Of a stretch of 64,000 bases of DNA, positions 35,665-43,920 are shown one piece after another. Made by a program: the position numbers and the translations under genes. The stretch is from Rasiella rasia (lineage in GTDB: Bacteria; Bacteroidota; Bacteroidia; Flavobacteriales; Flavobacteriaceae), in assembly GCF_011044175.1 (NCBI RefSeq), contig NZ_CP049057.1, forward strand, positions 1,627,501 to 1,691,500. Reading direction: 5' to 3'. Numbering within the stretch: the stretch's first letter is position 1; each line of letters opens with the position of its first letter. A model generated the notes under the pieces. The model saw only the letters and a program-made list of their open reading frames with translations, did no database searches and was not told the DNA's origin.

Positions 35665-36552
35665 ATGGACAAGTACCTACAACTATTTAAAGATTCTTAT
35701 CAAGGATATTTCAACTACCTACTAGATGAAATAACGCGCTTTCATTGGGAAAACTATTTTTACGGACTTATCCTTGTGTCACTTTTGGTTTGGGGCTTAG
35801 AGCTTTTGTTTCCTTGGCGGAAAAATCAAGATGTGTTTAGAAAAGATTTCTGGCTAGATACTTTTTATATGTTTTTCAACTTCTTCTTGTTAAACTTAAT
35901 TGTACTCATCTTTCTCTCGAATACTGCCGAAGCACTTTTTAATGATTTGCTTAGCATTTTTAATTTGAAAGTTTCAGCCTTCCAAATTGTAGATTTAAAT
36001 GCACTTCCGTACGGATTAGGGTTACTTGTCTTTTTTCTCATATCAGATTTTGTACAATGGAACACCCACAGGCTTTTGCATCGTGTACCCTTCTTGTGGA
36101 ACTTTCATAAGGTACACCATTCTGTAAAGCAAATGGGCTTTGCCGCCCACCTTAGGTATCACTGGATGGAGCCTATAGTCTACAAATCTATTTTATATAT
36201 CCCGCTGGCAATTATTGGCGGATTTACAGTGAGTGATGTTGCGATTGTTCACTTTTTTGCTCTAACAGTTGGGCATTTAAATCACGCCAACCTAGGTTGG
36301 GACTATGGCATATTTAAATATATTTTCAACAATCCGAAGATGCATATCTGGCACCACGCTAAAGTTTTGCCAAAACACACCAAATACGGTGTTAATTATG
36401 GTATCTCTCTCAGTCTTTGGGATTATCTTTTCAAAACCAATCATGTACCTCACAACGGTCGCGATATTGAATTAGGGTTTGAGAACGATGAAGCATTTCC
36501 AAAAGATTTTGTATCTCAAGAATTGTACCCCCTAAAATTTAGAAAAGACTAG
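35665..36552 (+). CDS. Sterol desaturase / fatty acid hydroxylase family protein
   Basis: Di-iron membrane oxygenase of 295 aa with about four membrane segments. The eight-His signature is complete in outline: HRLLH, HKVHH, then NHANLG and HIWHHAK. Members hydroxylate or desaturate lipids or isoprenoids in the membrane. It is 115 bp after arsM, with a TAGATTTG box at 35578-35585 that could be a -7 element, and 22 bp before the first DUF547 gene. The substrate is unknown; in this context an arsenolipid or its lipid acceptor is possible but unproven. Confidence 0.88.
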   Translation: MDKYLQLFKDSYQGYFNYLLDEITRFHWENYFYGLILVSLLVWGLELLFPWRKNQDVFRKDFWLDTFYMFFNFFLLNLIVLIFLSNTAEALFNDLLSIFNLKVSAFQIVDLNALPYGLGLLVFFLISDFVQWNTHRLLHRVPFLWNFHKVHHSVKQMGFAAHLRYHWMEPIVYKSILYIPLAIIGGFTVSDVAIVHFFALTVGHLNHANLGWDYGIFKYIFNNPKMHIWHHAKVLPKHTKYGVNYGISLSLWDYLFKTNHVPHNGRDIELGFENDEAFPKDFVSQELYPLKFRKD

Positions 36553-36574
36553 TCTTGCTTCTAATACCAACTTA

Positions 36575-37468
36575 ATGAAACACTACCTTCTTATATTGCT
36601 ATTTGCCATGTTTGTTTATTCCTGCGGGACGTCAAAAGAAGTGGCTAACAAAACAAACACTACGGAAGTGCCAACCACCACTACACCCCAAATTACCGTT
36701 GGCACTGGAGTTAAAGTGGCAACCACAAAGCCAGTTTCAGAAATGCAAACAAAACCCCCTATGGCGGCAACAGATAGTGTTGTTGAGATAAACAAGCAGG
36801 CTTTTACACCTCCAACACCCGTAGAACAATTTGATCATACTGTTTGGAACGAGCTACTAACCCAATATGTTACTCCAGACGGAAAAGTAAACTATGACGG
36901 TTTCAGAAGAAATAGTACCACACTTCGCGCTTATATTAAGGCATTGGGAGAAAATATGCCCAACGAGCGCTGGACAAAAAATGACAAACTCGCCTATTGG
37001 ATGAATGCTTACAATGCTATGACAGTAGATTTAATTGTAAGAAACCTTCCGTTAGCAAGCATTAAAGACATAGACAAACCATGGGATCAACGCCTGTGGA
37101 AGTTAGGTGAGAAATGGTACAACCTAGATGAAATTGAACATAAAATTCTACGAAAGATGGACGAGCCACGAATTCATTTTGGGATAAACTGCGCATCATT
37201 TTCTTGTCCGCCCTTATTAAATGCAGCCTTTACTTCAAAAACTGTTAACTTTCAACTAGAGCAGCTCACTGCAACATTTATAAACGATACAAAACGAAAT
37301 ACCATCACTTCAGATGAAATTAAAATTTCAAAAATATTTAATTGGTTTGCTAAAGACTTTAAACAAAACGGAAGTCTTATAGATTTTTTAAACACGTATG
37401 CCTCAACAACTATAAACAACAATGCCCGTGTGCGTTATCTGGATTATAATTGGTCTCTAAACAACTAA
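36575..37468 (+). CDS. DUF547 lipoprotein (first copy)
   Basis: Lipoprotein of 297 aa with lipobox VYSC, then about 60 residues of Thr/Pro-rich linker, then a DUF547 domain (about residues 85-290). The domain contains LAYWMNAYNAMTVDLIV, DEPRIHFGINCASFSCPPL and a terminal RVRYLDYNWSLNN. DUF547 has an invariant Cys pair and His that suggest a thiol-type active site, but no activity is known to me. It is separated by 4 bp from a second copy. The two probably arose by duplication. Confidence 0.87.
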   Translation: MKHYLLILLFAMFVYSCGTSKEVANKTNTTEVPTTTTPQITVGTGVKVATTKPVSEMQTKPPMAATDSVVEINKQAFTPPTPVEQFDHTVWNELLTQYVTPDGKVNYDGFRRNSTTLRAYIKALGENMPNERWTKNDKLAYWMNAYNAMTVDLIVRNLPLASIKDIDKPWDQRLWKLGEKWYNLDEIEHKILRKMDEPRIHFGINCASFSCPPLLNAAFTSKTVNFQLEQLTATFINDTKRNTITSDEIKISKIFNWFAKDFKQNGSLIDFLNTYASTTINNNARVRYLDYNWSLNN

Positions 37469-37472
37469 CATC

Positions 37473-38273
37473 ATGAAAATAGCCTTAAAAATAGTAGCAA
37501 TCACCATTTTTGCTGCAACCGTATACAGTTGCACCCTTTTGTCTGCTGCAGGCGTTTCTAGCCAAGGACAGCCCACCAAGCAGGTGGAAGGTACATTAAC
37601 CTCTACCACAGCAAATAGTGCCGTAAACATAGACCACAGCGCCTGGACAACTTTACTCAAAAAACATGTAGACCAGAAAGGGATGGTAGACTATAAGGGT
37701 TTTCAGCAAGACGAGATAAAGCTAGATGCGTATTTAGATATGCTGGCTTCAAAAGATCCTGATACCGATTGGAGCGTACAAGAATTACTTGCCTTCTACA
37801 TTAATTTGTACAATGCTCAAACAGTTAAGCTCATTGTAGAAAATTACCCAACAAAAAGCATCAAAGACTTGGACGGGCCCTGGACGAAAGGGCGCGCACG
37901 TGTGGGAAACAGAAATTTATCGTTGGGTGGTTTGGAAAATGGAATTCTTCGGAAAATGAACGAACCTCGCATTCACTTCGCTATAAATTGCGCTTCTATT
38001 TCGTGTCCTAAATTATTAGATGAAGCGTATACAGCAAGCAAGATAAATGAACAGCTAGAACAAGTTACTAAGGAGTTTATAAATGGTGACAAAAATGATA
38101 TTTCAGCAAATGAAGCCGAACTTTCTTCAATATTCAAGTTTTATCCAGACGATTGGAAGGTAGATGGAAAAGTAAATATTACTGGCTATATAAACCAGTA
38201 CAGCACTACAAAATTAAACCCGAAAGCCAATCTAACGTATAAGAACTACAATTGGGGACTCAACGAACAATAG
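37473..38273 (+). CDS. DUF547 lipoprotein (second copy)
   Basis: Lipoprotein of 266 aa with lipobox VYSC and a DUF547 domain (about residues 50-260). The key segments are LAFYINLYNAQTVKLIV, NEPRIHFAINCASISCPKL and NLTYKNYNWGLNEQ, closely parallel to those of the gene 4 bp upstream. Export to the envelope is clear; function is not known. It is followed after 96 bp by the TIGR04283 glycosyltransferase. Confidence 0.87.
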   Translation: MKIALKIVAITIFAATVYSCTLLSAAGVSSQGQPTKQVEGTLTSTTANSAVNIDHSAWTTLLKKHVDQKGMVDYKGFQQDEIKLDAYLDMLASKDPDTDWSVQELLAFYINLYNAQTVKLIVENYPTKSIKDLDGPWTKGRARVGNRNLSLGGLENGILRKMNEPRIHFAINCASISCPKLLDEAYTASKINEQLEQVTKEFINGDKNDISANEAELSSIFKFYPDDWKVDGKVNITGYINQYSTTKLNPKANLTYKNYNWGLNEQ

Positions 38274-38337
38274 TTAACTCCCTAGGCGCGACCTACCTAC
38301 CGTTTTATAAATAGTGTAGAACAGAAATTATAACAAC

Positions 38338-38360
38338 CATACGCATAAAATTTGCGTATG
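38338..38360 (+). promoter_or_regulatory. Inverted repeat at the start of the TIGR04283 gene
   Basis: Perfect 8-bp arms CATACGCA (38338-38345) and TGCGTATG (38353-38360) with a 7-nt loop. The right arm ends in an in-frame ATG at 38358, 12 nt before the preferred start at 38370. A hairpin here would hide one possible start codon. Confidence 0.5.
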
Positions 38361-38369
38361 TTTATACCT

Positions 38370-39128
38370 ATGATAAGCATAATAATTCCTGTATTAAATG
38401 AATCCAAGACCATCGTTTCGGTTTTGAACCATCTTACAAATTGTGCTTTAGAAAAAAATATTGAAGCTATTACTATCGTAGACGGTGGTAGTAGCGACAA
38501 TACAAGAGAATTGGTAAGACAGTTTGCACGTTCCTCGCCTTTTACAATTCAATTAATTACTTCAGAAAAAGGACGCGCCAAGCAAATGAATGCAGGTGCA
38601 AAAATAGCTGAAGGAAGCATTCTTTACTTTCTTCATGCCGATAGTTTTCCGCCTAAAAATTTTGACACGCTTATTATTTCCGAAGTAGAAAAAGGAAACC
38701 CAGCCGGGTGCTTTAAAATGAAATTTAACAGCAACCATTGGTGGCTTAGGCTAGCAAGTTGGTTTACTCAATTTTCGTGGCGTATTTGCAGGGGTGGAGA
38801 TCAAAGTCAGTTTATTACAAAATCACTCTTCGATGAAATAGGAGGGTATGACGAAACCTTTGTTATTTATGAAGACAACATCTTAATTAACGAACTCTAC
38901 GACCGTAATAAATTTGTTGTAATTCAGTCTTGGCTAGACACCTCAGCACGGCTTTACACAGAAAAAGGCGTATGGTATGTTCAATATCACTTCTTAGTAA
39001 TTTACCTCAAAAAATGGCTAGGTGCAGATGCAGATGCATTGTATAATTATTATGTAAAACATCTCAAAAAAACCAGCAAACCGCAAACCCAAATAGCAAC
39101 TACCCCAGAAGTTATTTCTGAAAAATAA
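38370..39128 (+). CDS. TIGR04283 family arsenosugar biosynthesis glycosyltransferase
   Basis: GT2-fold glycosyltransferase of about 252 aa. MISIIIPVLNESKTI begins the Rossmann-like half; IVDGGSSDNT binds the nucleotide; FLHADS is the DxD-like metal site; CRGGDQSQFITKSLFDEIGGYDE is the acceptor region. The family was defined by its presence in arsenosugar loci, together with TIGR04282. The ATG at 38370 is chosen because it directly precedes the first strand. An ATG at 38358 and a TTG at 38352 are alternatives inside an inverted repeat. Confidence 0.9.
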   Translation: MISIIIPVLNESKTIVSVLNHLTNCALEKNIEAITIVDGGSSDNTRELVRQFARSSPFTIQLITSEKGRAKQMNAGAKIAEGSILYFLHADSFPPKNFDTLIISEVEKGNPAGCFKMKFNSNHWWLRLASWFTQFSWRICRGGDQSQFITKSLFDEIGGYDETFVIYEDNILINELYDRNKFVVIQSWLDTSARLYTEKGVWYVQYHFLVIYLKKWLGADADALYNYYVKHLKKTSKPQTQIATTPEVISEK

Positions 39129-39202
39129 ATTTTTTAAGATTTCTTAAACATCCTTTCATTGTAATGCTTGGTATCTTAGGGTTTCAACCAAAAACAAAAG
39201 CT

Positions 39203-39646
39203 ATGAACATTTTTGAGGCCATTAGAGCAGACCACGACATTCAACGAAATTTACTAGACAAAGCTCTTGCTACAACTGGAGAAAGCAGTGAGCGAAAAAA
39301 GATATGGAAAACACTTAAGGTTGAACTTAAGGGTCATGAAACAGCAGAAGAACGTAATTTTTACAAACAACTAATGGATAGTGACATGATGGTAGAACAT
39401 ACACGCCACGGCATTGCTGAACACCATGAAATTGACGAACTAATTGAGAAAGTTGAGGAAGCAGAAATGGATAGCTCTGCTTGGTTGGCACATCTAAAAA
39501 GTCTAGACCATCAAGTACGACATCATCTCGAGGATGAGGAGAAAACATTCTTCCAGCTCGCTGGTAAAGTTTTTAATGAGACGCAGAAAAAAGATCTGGC
39601 AAAAGCCTATACAAAGGAAATGGAAGCGCAACGTAAAGAACAGTAA
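39203..39646 (+). CDS. Hemerythrin-like (HHE domain) protein
   Basis: Cytoplasmic four-helix protein of 147 aa with the HHE cation-binding pattern: His in IRADHDIQRNLL, GHETAEERNFY, the pair in AEHHEIDELI and HHLEDEEKTFFQLA. Such proteins bind a di-iron site and sense or bind oxygen or NO. The start is set at the ATG directly before the first helix; the upstream in-frame ATG adds residues not typical of the family. It is the last plus-strand gene of the arsenosugar run. A link to the oxygen-sensitive radical SAM step is conceivable but unproven. Confidence 0.87.
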   Translation: MNIFEAIRADHDIQRNLLDKALATTGESSERKKIWKTLKVELKGHETAEERNFYKQLMDSDMMVEHTRHGIAEHHEIDELIEKVEEAEMDSSAWLAHLKSLDHQVRHHLEDEEKTFFQLAGKVFNETQKKDLAKAYTKEMEAQRKEQ

Positions 39647-39718
39647 CCTTCTTTACAGTTGGATTAATTTCCGCCAGCAATTGTATCTGCGCTAATGACT
39701 TGATTCAATTAGATGTCA

Positions 39719-40972
39719 TTAAAAATATTGTCCAATTCCAATTACAAATCCGTTGGTCGGATTTTGGGTAATTCCAAATCCGTAATCTACTCGAAAGACC
39801 GTGTTAAAAATGCGCTTATGAATAAAACGAAGTCCGGCGCCAGGATAGATTCGTAAGTTTTGGCTATCGCTGAAATCACCAAAATCACCTCCTGGATTTC
39901 TCCAAGAGCCTCCGTCTACAAAAATAGTTCCTTGCAATACAAACCAATTTTTCTCAAAAAGAGTTTGGCGATACTCTGTATTTAGCACAATAGCCGCCGT
40001 ACCTCGGTCTATCGTATTTCCAACCCCACGTATGTTTAGGTTGTTATCTACAGCAAATGGCGCAAATGGGCTATCGTTATTCGTAGCCACGCCTAGCCTA
40101 AGTCGGTTCGCCCAATTTCCTTTCTCTCCAATTCTTTTGTAATAAATAAAGTCATTAAAACCAATCAAAAACTCAGGAAGCATTTCACTTTGGGTTGTCA
40201 CATACTGAAAGTTAAGCGTGCTTTTAAATCCGTCAACATAATAATAATCCCGCTTTACATCATTATATTCATAAATTAATTTATAAAGCAATTTATTCAC
40301 TTTCAAAAATCGCGGAACCTCTGTATTTGTGGCACCTGATTTAAAATTATACGTTTCAGTAAAATAATTTATACCCGCCTCTATCCGATTTTTAAAGTTA
40401 AACTCGTGAAGCCCCAAAACTTCATAAGAGGTATTATTATATTTATATTGAGCCGTTCCTGAATCGAGAAATACAGGTTCTTCGGTTGTTAGGTTTTGAT
40501 AGTTTAAAGCAATTCCTGTAGCCTTGCTAAAAAGGTAAGGTGCTTTAAAATTTACCCCAAAACTGCTATAAATATCTTTCTGATAAAAACCCCCAATACT
40601 AATATTCTGACCTAGTCCATTAAATTCATACAACCCAAGCCTATACGCAAATTCATCGTTGTTGGTAGTATACACATTTACCGAAGGAATTATCGTAAAG
40701 TTTTCTTCTACACCATAAATAACTTTAAAGGTGCCATCATCTTTAGGGGTTACTTGGTAGTACGCATGCGCAATTCCTGGCAGGCGTTTTAAACGCGTTA
40801 TATCTGCTTCGAGAATCAGACTATCTACAGGGGTGTTTTCACTAACCTTTGTGATTTTGCGTACAAAGTTAGAGCGGGTTTTAGTATTCCCCTGCACTAC
40901 TATTTCTGAAATATCCTGTGCAATACATGTGGTGCTAAAACAAAGAAAAAATAGGCAGGCAATTACTCTCAC
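39719..40972 (-). CDS. BamA/TamA-like outer membrane protein
   Basis: Omp85-superfamily protein of 417 aa: signal peptide (ending CIAQ), one POTRA-like domain (about residues 20-90, ISEIVVQGNTKTRSNFVRKI ... RLKRLPGIAHAYY), then a 16-strand-type barrel with the IFVDGGSW and IYPGAGLRF strands, ending in VIGIGQYF with the C-terminal aromatic. It is much shorter than BamA, so it may be a dedicated secretion or assembly porin. It overlaps the preceding GH113-like gene by 4 bp (ATGA), which points to a shared function. Confidence 0.85.
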   Translation of the reverse strand: MRVIACLFFLCFSTTCIAQDISEIVVQGNTKTRSNFVRKITKVSENTPVDSLILEADITRLKRLPGIAHAYYQVTPKDDGTFKVIYGVEENFTIIPSVNVYTTNNDEFAYRLGLYEFNGLGQNISIGGFYQKDIYSSFGVNFKAPYLFSKATGIALNYQNLTTEEPVFLDSGTAQYKYNNTSYEVLGLHEFNFKNRIEAGINYFTETYNFKSGATNTEVPRFLKVNKLLYKLIYEYNDVKRDYYYVDGFKSTLNFQYVTTQSEMLPEFLIGFNDFIYYKRIGEKGNWANRLRLGVATNNDSPFAPFAVDNNLNIRGVGNTIDRGTAAIVLNTEYRQTLFEKNWFVLQGTIFVDGGSWRNPGGDFGDFSDSQNLRIYPGAGLRFIHKRIFNTVFRVDYGFGITQNPTNGFVIGIGQYF

Positions 40973-41973
40973 TGGGTAGTTTTAAAATGTTCTTGTATGA
41001 CTGTTTGTACTGGTTTATTTTGGGGAGTAAACATTGGATTGTCATGTCCCCCTACATTATCGTGCTCGATAAACCATTTCCATATAAAACCACCTGCAAA
41101 CCATGGTTCATGATATACTTCGGCAAAAAGTGCTTTCATTAAATTATTTTGCGCATCCAAATTTACCTCCTTCATTTGTCTACTACTTTGCCAAGGTTCT
41201 TTACCTGAAAAATCGACACTTCTATACCCGTATTCTGTAAATAAAATAGGTTTCTTATTTGCTTCGGAAACTTCCTTCATTTCGGCTTTCCAAGGTTGCC
41301 ATCCTATTTGGGCATTTGCTACCGAAGGTGTCTTTTCTTCTGAAATTGGAAAATAGGCATCTACTCCTATATAATCTAATTGCGCCCAAAAAGGAACTCG
41401 TTTGTATTCGTCCCAATTTGCGGCATATGTTAGCTTACCTTTATAAATCGTCCTAACTTCCGAAATCAGCTTAGTCCAAAACTCTGGTCTATTCACAATA
41501 AATTGTTCCAATTCGGTACCTATACAAAATAGCGCTACTTCTGTTTCGGCTGCTAAGCCCGCATAAAGCATAATGAATTCTCTATACGATGCTTCAAAAT
41601 TTTGCCATTCTTCTTCGGTATTCATCTTCAAATACCCCGTAAACTCTCCTCTAGAAATCCAAATTTGAGGCTTTAGCATTACATTAATCCCATTACTTTC
41701 TAACATCTCAATGTATTGCTTTACTCCCTCTCGCCGCTCACCATACCATTGACGATCCGAATTAAACATAAGCTCTGGATCCTCTATATCTCTTATAAAT
41801 CCGAAAGGCATTACAGCCGCGTAATTTGCATGAACTTCTTTCACCGCAGCCACCTGCGCTTGTGTTGTTGGCTCACCTGCCGCTACATAGCTAATACCAT
41901 TAATTTTTTGGCTTTTACTACTGCACGACTGCAGTAAACAAACAAGCATTGCTACTTTTAAGAGATGTTTCAT
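40969..41973 (-). CDS. GH113-like glycoside hydrolase lipoprotein (TIM barrel)
   Basis: Lipoprotein of about 334 aa with lipobox LQSC and a (beta/alpha)8 barrel of the GH113 beta-mannanase type. The acid/base Glu candidate is in FCIGTELEQF and the nucleophile candidate in ILFTEYGYRS; VMLKPQIWISRG and DYIGVDAYFPIS are further strand motifs. It would act on a beta-mannoside or related glycan at the cell surface, and the link to arsenosugars is unknown. The ATG at 41973 begins the lipoprotein signal. It lies 52 bp after the next barrel gene on the same strand. Confidence 0.83.
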   Translation of the reverse strand: MKHLLKVAMLVCLLQSCSSKSQKINGISYVAAGEPTTQAQVAAVKEVHANYAAVMPFGFIRDIEDPELMFNSDRQWYGERREGVKQYIEMLESNGINVMLKPQIWISRGEFTGYLKMNTEEEWQNFEASYREFIMLYAGLAAETEVALFCIGTELEQFIVNRPEFWTKLISEVRTIYKGKLTYAANWDEYKRVPFWAQLDYIGVDAYFPISEEKTPSVANAQIGWQPWKAEMKEVSEANKKPILFTEYGYRSVDFSGKEPWQSSRQMKEVNLDAQNNLMKALFAEVYHEPWFAGGFIWKWFIEHDNVGGHDNPMFTPQNKPVQTVIQEHFKTTQ

Positions 41974-42025
41974 GGTTTGTAAAATTTTGCGATTCAAGGT
42001 ACGCAAAAAACCCACCTTTTGCCTA

Positions 42026-42904
42026 TTAAAATACGGCTCTAAGACCCAAATTAAAGGTTTCTCCCAACCCCGTATTATTCCCTCTTACAAAATTGGTATA
42101 TAATGTTTCTAGGTTCAATGTTTTTGTAAGCTGGTATTTAGCACCACCTCCAACAGCAGTAAAATCTTGTTCAAAATTATTGCCTAAATCGATACGCTGA
42201 CTATGCTGTACAAGGGCCAATACCGTAAATTTAGACGATGGAAAGTAACTAAAAAATAGCCCCGGGGTAAGATTTAGACTGTTATTAGCAAAGCTATCAT
42301 CGGCATCTCCAAAATTAAGTTCTGAATTTAGTTCAGTAAAAAGCTGAAACGTATCTCCTGGAAAAGTATAGTCGTAGAAAAACCTATTTTGCCAAGTAAA
42401 TCCCTTTTGGTCTAAGAATACACCATCTTCAACTTCATTGTCAACCAAAGGAATAAAGAAAGATGACTGTACCGAAAAATTTGTAATACTTTCAAACGGT
42501 ACAAACTTCACTGCTGGAGCAATAGATGTGAATCCGCTACGCGCTGTTCCAGTTTCCCCATCAAAACTAAAAACATCTAATGCATCGCGGTCTGCAATTA
42601 CATTACTCTTAAACTCTAAAATCAATCCTAAGTTAACTCGTTTGCTATCGCTAATTCCAGTAAACCCTTCTAAAGTAGCGGTGAAAAATGTTTGCCGAGG
42701 TTCATCACCTTCAGAGAAGGTACTTTCAGTTTGTGTATAAAGATTATTAAACCATTTAAGATCAAATTGTCCTTTGGCAATCAGTTTAGACGGTGTTAGA
42801 TTTTGAATAACCGATCCAGAGGTTGTAGTTTCTTCTTGGGCATGTATCGTGGAGAAAGCCATTGAAAAAATTGCTGTAATTACTAGACTCTTACTTATTT
42901 TCAT
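42026..42904 (-). CDS. Outer membrane beta-barrel protein of unknown function
   Basis: Exported protein of 292 aa with a signal peptide (ending TIHAQ) and a series of amphipathic strands ending in TFNLGLRAVF, typical of an outer membrane barrel. Strands such as VNLGLILEFKSNVI, TNFSVQSSFFIPL and LNLTPGLFFSYFPSS alternate with acidic loops. No family is recognised with certainty. It is 86 bp after a DUF547 gene and 52 bp before the GH113-like gene, so the minus-strand run is DUF547 - barrel - hydrolase - Omp85-like. Confidence 0.78.
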   Translation of the reverse strand: MKISKSLVITAIFSMAFSTIHAQEETTTSGSVIQNLTPSKLIAKGQFDLKWFNNLYTQTESTFSEGDEPRQTFFTATLEGFTGISDSKRVNLGLILEFKSNVIADRDALDVFSFDGETGTARSGFTSIAPAVKFVPFESITNFSVQSSFFIPLVDNEVEDGVFLDQKGFTWQNRFFYDYTFPGDTFQLFTELNSELNFGDADDSFANNSLNLTPGLFFSYFPSSKFTVLALVQHSQRIDLGNNFEQDFTAVGGGAKYQLTKTLNLETLYTNFVRGNNTGLGETFNLGLRAVF

Positions 42905-42932
42905 GTTTTTTAGTTTATCTGTGCTTCTCCCA

Positions 42933-42962
42933 TCAGTTCAACTTTGGGCTTGGCTGAACTGA
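42933..42962. promoter_or_regulatory. 8-bp dyad upstream of the barrel gene
   Basis: Perfect arms TCAGTTCA (42933-42940) and TGAACTGA (42955-42962) with a 14-nt spacer, in the 86-bp gap between the DUF547 gene and the barrel gene. No T run follows, so an operator is more likely than a terminator. Confidence 0.45.
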
Positions 42963-42990
42963 CATTGGGGGAAGTCTTAAACAGAGGTAT

Positions 42991-43704
42991 TTATATAGAA
43001 TTTAATCGCCAATCGTAAGCGTAGTATGTTACTTTAGCATTTGCCGGCACAGGTTCTTTTCTAAATTTATTTAGAAAATCAATTTCACTTCCTTCTTTTG
43101 TAAAATCTTCTTTGTACCATTTAAAAATTTCAGAAAAAGCTACTTTCTTATTACTAACTCGCACAAATTCTGAGTTGTTCAATGCCTTCACTGTTTGTTG
43201 TTGTAGTAAATATTCTAAATTGCTAGGGGTATATGCCATTGGTATAATTGGAGGACACCCAAGTGCACCACAAACTAGCACAAAATGAAAACGCGGTTCA
43301 TTAAAATTTGCACGGAGTTTTTTATTTTCAATATCGTTTAGTGTAATTTTTGAACTCCCCAGCTCGTAGGTAGTTGTGTCGAAAAATCCTTTTTTATCTA
43401 GAGGCGACTTCAACGGATAATTATCTACAATTCCTTTAATTACTGAAAGATTATAGGCATTAATCCAAAAGGCTTGATATGCTTTAGCCTCAGATTTGGG
43501 TACCGAAATAGATTTTGCTAGCGCCAACACTGCGTCTAATTGTTTTGTGTTAGCATGAATTGATTTGTAATCTACTTTTCCACCAGAAACATAGCCTTGA
43601 AAAAAAGCATCGGCCTCATCAAAAAATGTATTTAAATCCTGTGAAAGCGCTTCGGTAGTTGAGAAGCTTCCTATTGTGAACAGCACAATGAATAATTTTT
43701 TCAT
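42991..43704 (-). CDS. DUF547 secreted protein (third copy)
   Basis: Exported protein of 237 aa with a type I signal peptide (ending ALSQ), unlike the two lipoprotein copies. The DUF547 domain shows QAFWINAYNLSVIKGIV, NEPRFHFVLVCGALGCPPI and KVTYYAYDWRLNSI. The Cys motif is CGALGCP instead of CASxSCP. The start is set at the second ATG, where the signal peptide begins. It is divergent from the FAD oxidoreductase gene across 216 bp (43705-43920) that hold the CCCG hairpin and no other clear element. Confidence 0.86.
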   Translation of the reverse strand: MKKLFIVLFTIGSFSTTEALSQDLNTFFDEADAFFQGYVSGGKVDYKSIHANTKQLDAVLALAKSISVPKSEAKAYQAFWINAYNLSVIKGIVDNYPLKSPLDKKGFFDTTTYELGSSKITLNDIENKKLRANFNEPRFHFVLVCGALGCPPIIPMAYTPSNLEYLLQQQTVKALNNSEFVRVSNKKVAFSEIFKWYKEDFTKEGSEIDFLNKFRKEPVPANAKVTYYAYDWRLNSI

Positions 43705-43898
43705 ATTCCAAATTTTACTGTGCAATAAGTCAATCGATAACGTGAGAGCTTACATTTTTAAATAAAAAAAATTCGACATACCGTCTTAGCCCCTGTATCT
43801 TCTCAAAAAAACTGTATCTTCAAGAATTCTATTTGTAGCTTCTTGTAATGTTTCGGTAGTAATAAACGACACAAGTAGCAACCCATCCAAAAAAGTCA

Positions 43899-43912
43899 CC
43901 CGACTTATCGGG
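43899..43912 (+). promoter_or_regulatory. Hairpin element 8 nt before the FAD oxidoreductase start
   Basis: CCCGA-CTTA-TCGGG has a 5-bp stem and 4-nt loop and ends exactly 8 nt before the ATG. Stem length, loop length and spacing equal those of the arsS element at 31063-31076. The fifth pair is A-T here and T-A there, a compensatory change. The bases before the stem (AAGTCA against AAGTGA) are also alike. Confidence 0.55.
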
Positions 43913-43920
43913 CATATACT

